From positions 2,268,633 to 2,332,632 of the forward strand of contig OZ026549.1 of assembly GCA_964020155.1 (NCBI GenBank): 64,000 nucleotides of DNA. Direction: 5' to 3'. A program made the translations under genes and the position numbers. Each line of letters opens with the position of its first letter. Positions within the stretch are counted from its first letter, which is position 1. The notes under the pieces are model-generated. The model was not told where the DNA came from. It ran no database searches and worked only from the letters and a program-made list of their open reading frames with translations. Shown in pieces: positions 63,999-64,000 of the stretch. Source of the stretch: Chondrilla cf. caribensis (lineage: Eukaryota > Porifera > Demospongiae > Chondrillida > Chondrillidae).

Positions 63999-64000
63999 AT

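Overview
The window looks like nuclear DNA of an early-branching animal. A sponge is my best guess, but nothing here proves it. The reasons are short multi-exon genes with GT-AG introns, TATA-type promoters, very long CA/GT microsatellites, many short terminal-inverted-repeat elements, and gene content typical of marine invertebrates: a DEATH-NACHT-LRR receptor, WSC plus aerolysin-type pore-forming proteins, CYFIP, a PIF/Harbinger transposon and an HNMT-like methyltransferase. Base composition is AT-rich with unusually dense GTAC/TGTACA/TACGTA palindromes. No bacterial-style operons, tRNA, rRNA or CRISPR were seen.

Layout. 0-13 kb: a possible first coding exon near 153, noncoding DNA with foldbacks, a duplicated minus-strand exon of a small secreted-type protein (6.06-6.22 and 7.42-7.58 kb), and a three-exon gene for a 67-residue secreted six-cysteine peptide (9732-12413) whose second intron holds a 1.56-kb inverted-repeat element. 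13.5-15 kb: a decayed CYFIP-like fragment. 17.5-25.3 kb, minus strand: a membrane-anchor/DEATH/NACHT/LRR receptor. 25-31 kb and 37.4-39.9 kb: two copies of one segmental duplication that begins in the receptor's first exon. The second copy has a stop codon in that exon. Between the copies, an intact 3.07-kb Harbinger element (33636-36702, TAA target duplication) sits in a paralogue of another receptor exon. 40.7-44.5 kb: CA arrays, a captured methyltransferase fragment and the intact intronless methyltransferase behind a 28-bp inverted repeat. 45.2-45.5 kb: two hammerhead-like core motifs.

46.2-64 kb: the minus strand encodes the C-terminal ~586 residues of CYFIP in 13 exons; the N-terminal half lies beyond 64000. 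The ~10-kb intron 51876-61866 contains, on the opposite strand, two single-exon WSC/pore-forming genes (53235-54629 and 58880-60256), each with its own TATA box, plus a broken 3' relic and extra upstream blocks of the same unit. This nested, expanding cluster of candidate defence or toxin genes inside a conserved cytoskeletal gene, with the DEATH-NACHT-LRR locus ~28 kb away, is the most notable content of the window.
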